A stretch of 11,623 bases of DNA, from NCBI GenBank assembly GCA_017515355.1, contig JAFWGD010000108.1, forward strand, positions 1-11,623. Direction: 5' to 3'. The translations under genes and the position numbers were made by a program. Each line of letters begins with the position of its first letter. Positions within the stretch are counted from its first letter, which is position 1. Source of the stretch: Coriobacteriales bacterium. Lineage in GTDB: Bacteria > Actinomycetota > Coriobacteriia > Coriobacteriales > CADBOM01. Shown piece after piece: positions 8,849 through 11,623 of the stretch. The notes under the pieces were generated by a model. The model saw nothing but the letters and a program-made list of their open reading frames with translations, made no database searches and was not told where the DNA came from.

Positions 8849-8896
8849 ATCTCACTCCATGATCGCAATGCTTGCAGGTGATTCGACGCATTGGCG

Positions 8897-9073
8897 TCAG
8901 TTCCAGGGGTCGCGCTCGAAAAGCGGCTCGGGCTCGGGCCTCCTATCGCAATAGGGGCTGTAGCCGTCGTCGTCCTCGTTCTCGGCGCGGATACAGGGGT
9001 CGCTGGGCTTCCCCTTCTCCTTATTCGGGACGGGACACTTGACCTCGAGCTTCTTCTTCTCGTCGTTTTCCAT
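8897..9073 (-). CDS. Small charged three-cysteine protein of unknown function
   Basis: I do not recognise this protein. From the ATG at 9071-9073, preferred because it alone has a purine-rich site (CCGGAAG, about 5-6 nt upstream), it is 58 residues; in-frame ATGs at 9094 and 9109 (70 residues) have no visible ribosome site. It is dominated by Lys, Glu, Asp and Pro, with three cysteines (Cys13, Cys27, Cys42) in the contexts VKCPVP, SDPCIRA and SPYCDRR, each close to a proline. There is no hydrophobic segment, so it is probably soluble. It lies between the nitrogenase-like pair and pepF in the same direction, with gaps of about 70 and 48 nt. The cysteines might bind a metal, but the spacing fits no standard motif. 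Coding status is supported by a stop-free frame and conserved-looking spacing to its neighbours, not by homology. Confidence 0.55.
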   Translation of the reverse strand: MENDEKKKLEVKCPVPNKEKGKPSDPCIRAENEDDDGYSPYCDRRPEPEPLFERDPWN

Positions 9074-9142
9074 AGCGCTTCCGGTCTGTTCCATTCGGAA
9101 TTCAAACATACCACAACGGCGGCTTCACGAGCCTTTCCTCAG

Positions 9143-10435
9143 CTAGAACGGCAGCGCGTTGATGACGCTCTCGAGCAGCTGCATCGTGCCGTTGATGCCG
9201 AGAAAGGTCTTCGGCACGAGATCGTAGTATCCGATGGTCGGCAGCGAGGTTTCGATGCCGACGAAGACTTTGCGCTGGGCCTTCAGCGCGGCGATCGTGT
9301 TGCCGCTGCCCAAGACGATATCTGCCTGGGCGTCCCCCGCATCCACCGAGAGCGCCTCAGGGAATCCGTAGTCGGCGGCCATCTGCGATAGGCGCGGGTA
9401 CCACTGCGAGGTCTGAGGGTTGAGGACCGTTGCGCCCGTGAGCGTCATCCCCATGTATCCGGTGAGCGCCTCCATGTAGGAACAGAGCTCGGAGCAGCAG
9501 CCCTCCATCGCATAGGCCACGCCGTTGGGCATGCCGGAGATGCTGTTGACTCGCGAAATGAACGCGAATGCGCGAGCGCGGGCATCACGGCACTCCTCGA
9601 GCATCGGCTCCGGGGAACCTCCGACGAGCTCGCAGATCCCCTCGAGCAACCGCTCGGTGGCATCGAATCCGATCGGTGGACCATCGCAGACGTAGGCGGG
9701 AATGCCAAACCTTTCCTCGAGGTAGCGCGCGGTCTCGATGCCGAATTCGGGGTAGATCACGATGTTGGCCGCAGCGCTCGGAATGCTGCGAATCTCATCG
9801 AGGGAGCTGCCGGCGCACAGAGCGCATCCGATCTCCAGTCCGCAGCCTTCGAGAAGCCTCCGGATCTCAAGCGCATCGCCGTAGTGGTGGATCTGCGATA
9901 GCGACATCCCGAGGATGTTGACGCGCTTGGACACCGCCTGCACGCCCTCATCGAACCCGATCGAGCGCAGCAGCGCGAGGGCGGCCAGCTCGTGACCCTG
10001 GCAAACATCCTGCGAGAACCCTGGGGTCTCTATGGCCAGATGCGGGCGGTCGCCCAGCACGCGCCTGGCTATTCCAGCGATGTCATCGCCGATCAACGAC
10101 ATTCCCGGGGAATTGACGATGGCGAGGAAATCGAAGGGAATGTTGTCACGCAGGAACTCTAGCGCGGCGACGAGCTTCTCTTCCCCGCCGTATACGTAGT
10201 CGTCGTTGTCGACGTAGGTGCAGGGAACGCGTGGCTGCCCGAAATACCAGGTGAAGGGGTACTTCAGCGGATCGAAATCGGACTGGCGAATCAACTGGTT
10301 GTCCGAAATCGCGCTGTGGTAGTACTTGCATCCCGTCGGGCCGTTGAGCAGCACGATGGCGCGGTCGACGCCCTCCATCGCGAAAATGGCGCCGGAGAGG
10401 CTATCGGGAGTAACGGTCTCGATATATCTGCTCAT
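9143..10435 (-). CDS. Nitrogenase component 1-like oxidoreductase, second subunit
   Basis: A 430-residue protein of the oxidoreductase/nitrogenase component 1 family (NifD/NifK, NifE/NifN, BchN/BchB and relatives). The N-terminal GPTGCKYYH with Cys36 and PCTYVDNDDYVYGGEEKL with Cys72 match the first two Fe-S ligand motifs of the family. At the third site (usually CP ahead of IGDD) the sequence is VNSPGMSLIGDDI, so Ser109 replaces cysteine. Other cysteines (145, 198, 204, 207, 313, 314, 318) do not form the NifD FeMo-cofactor signature. The size is close to DPOR-type subunits and shorter than NifD or NifK. The ATG (10433-10435) has GGGAG 4 nt upstream and overlaps the end of the previous gene by 35 nt, implying translational coupling. 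It most likely forms a heterotetramer with its neighbour that reduces an unknown substrate with electrons from a NifH-like protein. Nitrogen fixation itself is unlikely. Confidence 0.9.
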   Translation of the reverse strand: MSRYIETVTPDSLSGAIFAMEGVDRAIVLLNGPTGCKYYHSAISDNQLIRQSDFDPLKYPFTWYFGQPRVPCTYVDNDDYVYGGEEKLVAALEFLRDNIPFDFLAIVNSPGMSLIGDDIAGIARRVLGDRPHLAIETPGFSQDVCQGHELAALALLRSIGFDEGVQAVSKRVNILGMSLSQIHHYGDALEIRRLLEGCGLEIGCALCAGSSLDEIRSIPSAAANIVIYPEFGIETARYLEERFGIPAYVCDGPPIGFDATERLLEGICELVGGSPEPMLEECRDARARAFAFISRVNSISGMPNGVAYAMEGCCSELCSYMEALTGYMGMTLTGATVLNPQTSQWYPRLSQMAADYGFPEALSVDAGDAQADIVLGSGNTIAALKAQRKVFVGIETSLPTIGYYDLVPKTFLGINGTMQLLESVINALPF

Positions 10436-11623
10436 CTTGCTCCCACAACCCCTTCCTTGCAGTGTTCAGGCGCCTCGCCCAGCGCTGCGCGAGCGCCAGG
10501 CCCGAACCGAAGCCCACGTCGGGGCACATAGGAATCACATCGTTCACGTACTCCGAGTTCGAGTTCGGAGCGGTGTAGTTCGCAAGGACCACATCGGGTT
10601 TCAGCTCCGCGATATCGGCGACGCGCCTGCTCGGATCGTAGCCTGTCTCGACGGGCAAATCGACGTCCAGGCGCGTTCTGAAGCCCATGTCCTGAGAGTA
10701 GTCGACGAGACAGATCTTCGCGATCTCCATCCCGCAATCGAGCGCGGTCTTGAGCAACCAGTCGAGCTCGCAGTTGTAGGTGAAGACCATGAGCCTCTTC
10801 CCGGCAAGGCTCGGGCGCAGCTCTTCGACTGACTCCGCGTAGGCATCGGCGCTCTGGGCGATGATCTCCTCGGCCACGTCGCACGCGTCGAATCTGCCGC
10901 CGATCTGGCGCAACCACTCGCACGTCTCGTCGAAACCTATCGGAAAGGCGCGATCGAAGACCTCCATGCCGTATTCATCGCGGAAGAAGCTCATGATCGT
11001 CTGAGCCGTGAAATCGGTATATGCGGGCAGGATTAGCGATGCAGTGGCGAAGTTGCGCACATCCTCGATCGTCGTGTCGTAGAGGAAGCGGCAGGCGACA
11101 TCGATCCCCATGCGCTCGAGATAGCCCGCGATGAGCTCGTAGTTGCTCTGAGAGTTGGTGACGACCGCCTTCTCCCCGATGATGCTGACGCTATTGGGAA
11201 CCTTCGGCCGCTCGCGATCGATCAGGGCACGGGCGATGGCTATCGACGCAGCGAAAACGCCTTGCTGGAAATCGCCGGTCATGTTGCCGTCCGTCTGCAC
11301 CGCGATCACTGGAAGGTCCTCTTCGGAGAGCTCCGCGATCTTGCCGGTATCGTCTCCGATGATTCCTACGGGGCAGGCGCTGATCGCAACGATCGCTTTC
11401 GGACCCTCGCCCTTGATGCGCTTGACGGTCGACTCCAGCTTCTCCCATCCGCCGAAGACCATCTCGGGTTGCCCCATCTCGGTGCATTCCACGCTGGGCA
11501 GAAGCGAGCTCGCAGATGCTTGGGGAATGAGCAGCTTCAGCAGGCACTGAAGGGATGGGGCTGGGACACGACAGCAGTCTGTGAGGTTTTGCCTCCTGCA
11601 ATGACAGAGGGACCTTTCCCGGA
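10401..11623 (-). CDS. Nitrogenase component 1-like oxidoreductase, first subunit (5' partial)
   Basis: The partner subunit, also of the nitrogenase component 1 family. The frame is open to the window edge, giving 407 visible residues; a GTG at 11490-11492 is the first possible start inside the window but would remove the N-terminal Cys region and begin inside the ligand motif VECTEMGQPEMVFGGWEKL, so the true start lies beyond 11623. Counting from the first complete codon (11619-11621), Cys46 (VEC) and Cys83 (SACPVGIIGDD) are the second and third canonical cluster ligands. The region before them contains Cys6, Cys8, Cys16, Cys17 and Cys26, any of which could provide the first ligand. The C-terminus (GLWEQDEQIYRDRYSR) is encoded in the overlap with the next gene. 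A NifH-like reductase gene might lie further right, but that is a guess. Family is well supported; substrate is unknown. Confidence 0.88.
   Translation of the reverse strand, partial: RERSLCHCRRQNLTDCCRVPAPSLQCLLKLLIPQASASSLLPSVECTEMGQPEMVFGGWEKLESTVKRIKGEGPKAIVAISACPVGIIGDDTGKIAELSEEDLPVIAVQTDGNMTGDFQQGVFAASIAIARALIDRERPKVPNSVSIIGEKAVVTNSQSNYELIAGYLERMGIDVACRFLYDTTIEDVRNFATASLILPAYTDFTAQTIMSFFRDEYGMEVFDRAFPIGFDETCEWLRQIGGRFDACDVAEEIIAQSADAYAESVEELRPSLAGKRLMVFTYNCELDWLLKTALDCGMEIAKICLVDYSQDMGFRTRLDVDLPVETGYDPSRRVADIAELKPDVVLANYTAPNSNSEYVNDVIPMCPDVGFGSGLALAQRWARRLNTARKGLWEQDEQIYRDRYSR

Noticed and set aside
9105..9110. TATGTT on the minus strand as a -10 box for the small gene and pepF.
   Set aside because: No acceptable -35 lies at 16-18 bp, and read-through from the nitrogenase-like genes is an equally simple explanation.
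9143..11623. True nitrogen-fixing MoFe protein (nifDK).
   Set aside because: The subunits are short, one lacks the third cluster cysteine, no FeMo-cofactor ligand signature is visible and no nif genes are nearby. Only the superfamily can be claimed.

Overview
The window looks like a chromosomal segment from a high-GC anaerobe, most likely a gut actinobacterium of the class Coriobacteriia (Eggerthellaceae: Gordonibacter, Adlercreutzia, Eggerthella, Slackia and relatives). This is inferred from the GC-rich codon use together with a soluble molybdopterin oxidoreductase operon of the kind that is abundant in that group and a nitrogenase-like gene pair. No rRNA or other strong taxonomic marker is present, so the assignment is tentative.

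Left part (1-2778, plus strand): the C-terminal three quarters of carB, the large subunit of carbamoyl-phosphate synthase, closed by a good intrinsic terminator. A strong extended -10 promoter and a single tRNA-Asn(GTT) with encoded CCA follow, ending in a GC hairpin that probably terminates from both sides.

Right part (2834-11623): every gene is on the minus strand, so read it from right to left. At the right edge is a pair of nitrogenase component 1-like subunits whose genes overlap by 35 nt; the first runs off the window. They are followed by a 58-residue acidic/basic three-Cys protein and by pepF (M3 oligoendopeptidase F), which has its own terminator. After a 309-nt gap with a sigma70-type promoter and a palindrome, there is a compact three-gene operon: an 847-residue molybdopterin (Mo or W) oxidoreductase related to acetylene hydratase and the catechol dehydroxylases, a shortened two-cluster ferredoxin subunit, and a 69-residue Cys-rich zinc-ribbon protein. 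A long hairpin terminates this operon. The last gene is bcp, a single-cysteine thiol peroxidase with its own promoter, convergent with the tRNA.

The most unusual content is (i) the nitrogenase-like heterodimer with asymmetric, incomplete cluster ligands and no sign of a MoFe-type active site, and (ii) the cytoplasmic molybdoenzyme operon that lacks a Tat signal, a membrane anchor and a TorD-type chaperone, but carries a reduced electron-transfer subunit and an uncharacterised zinc-ribbon partner. Both are probably redox enzymes acting on unidentified small molecules. No CRISPR array, insertion sequence, phage gene or rRNA was seen.
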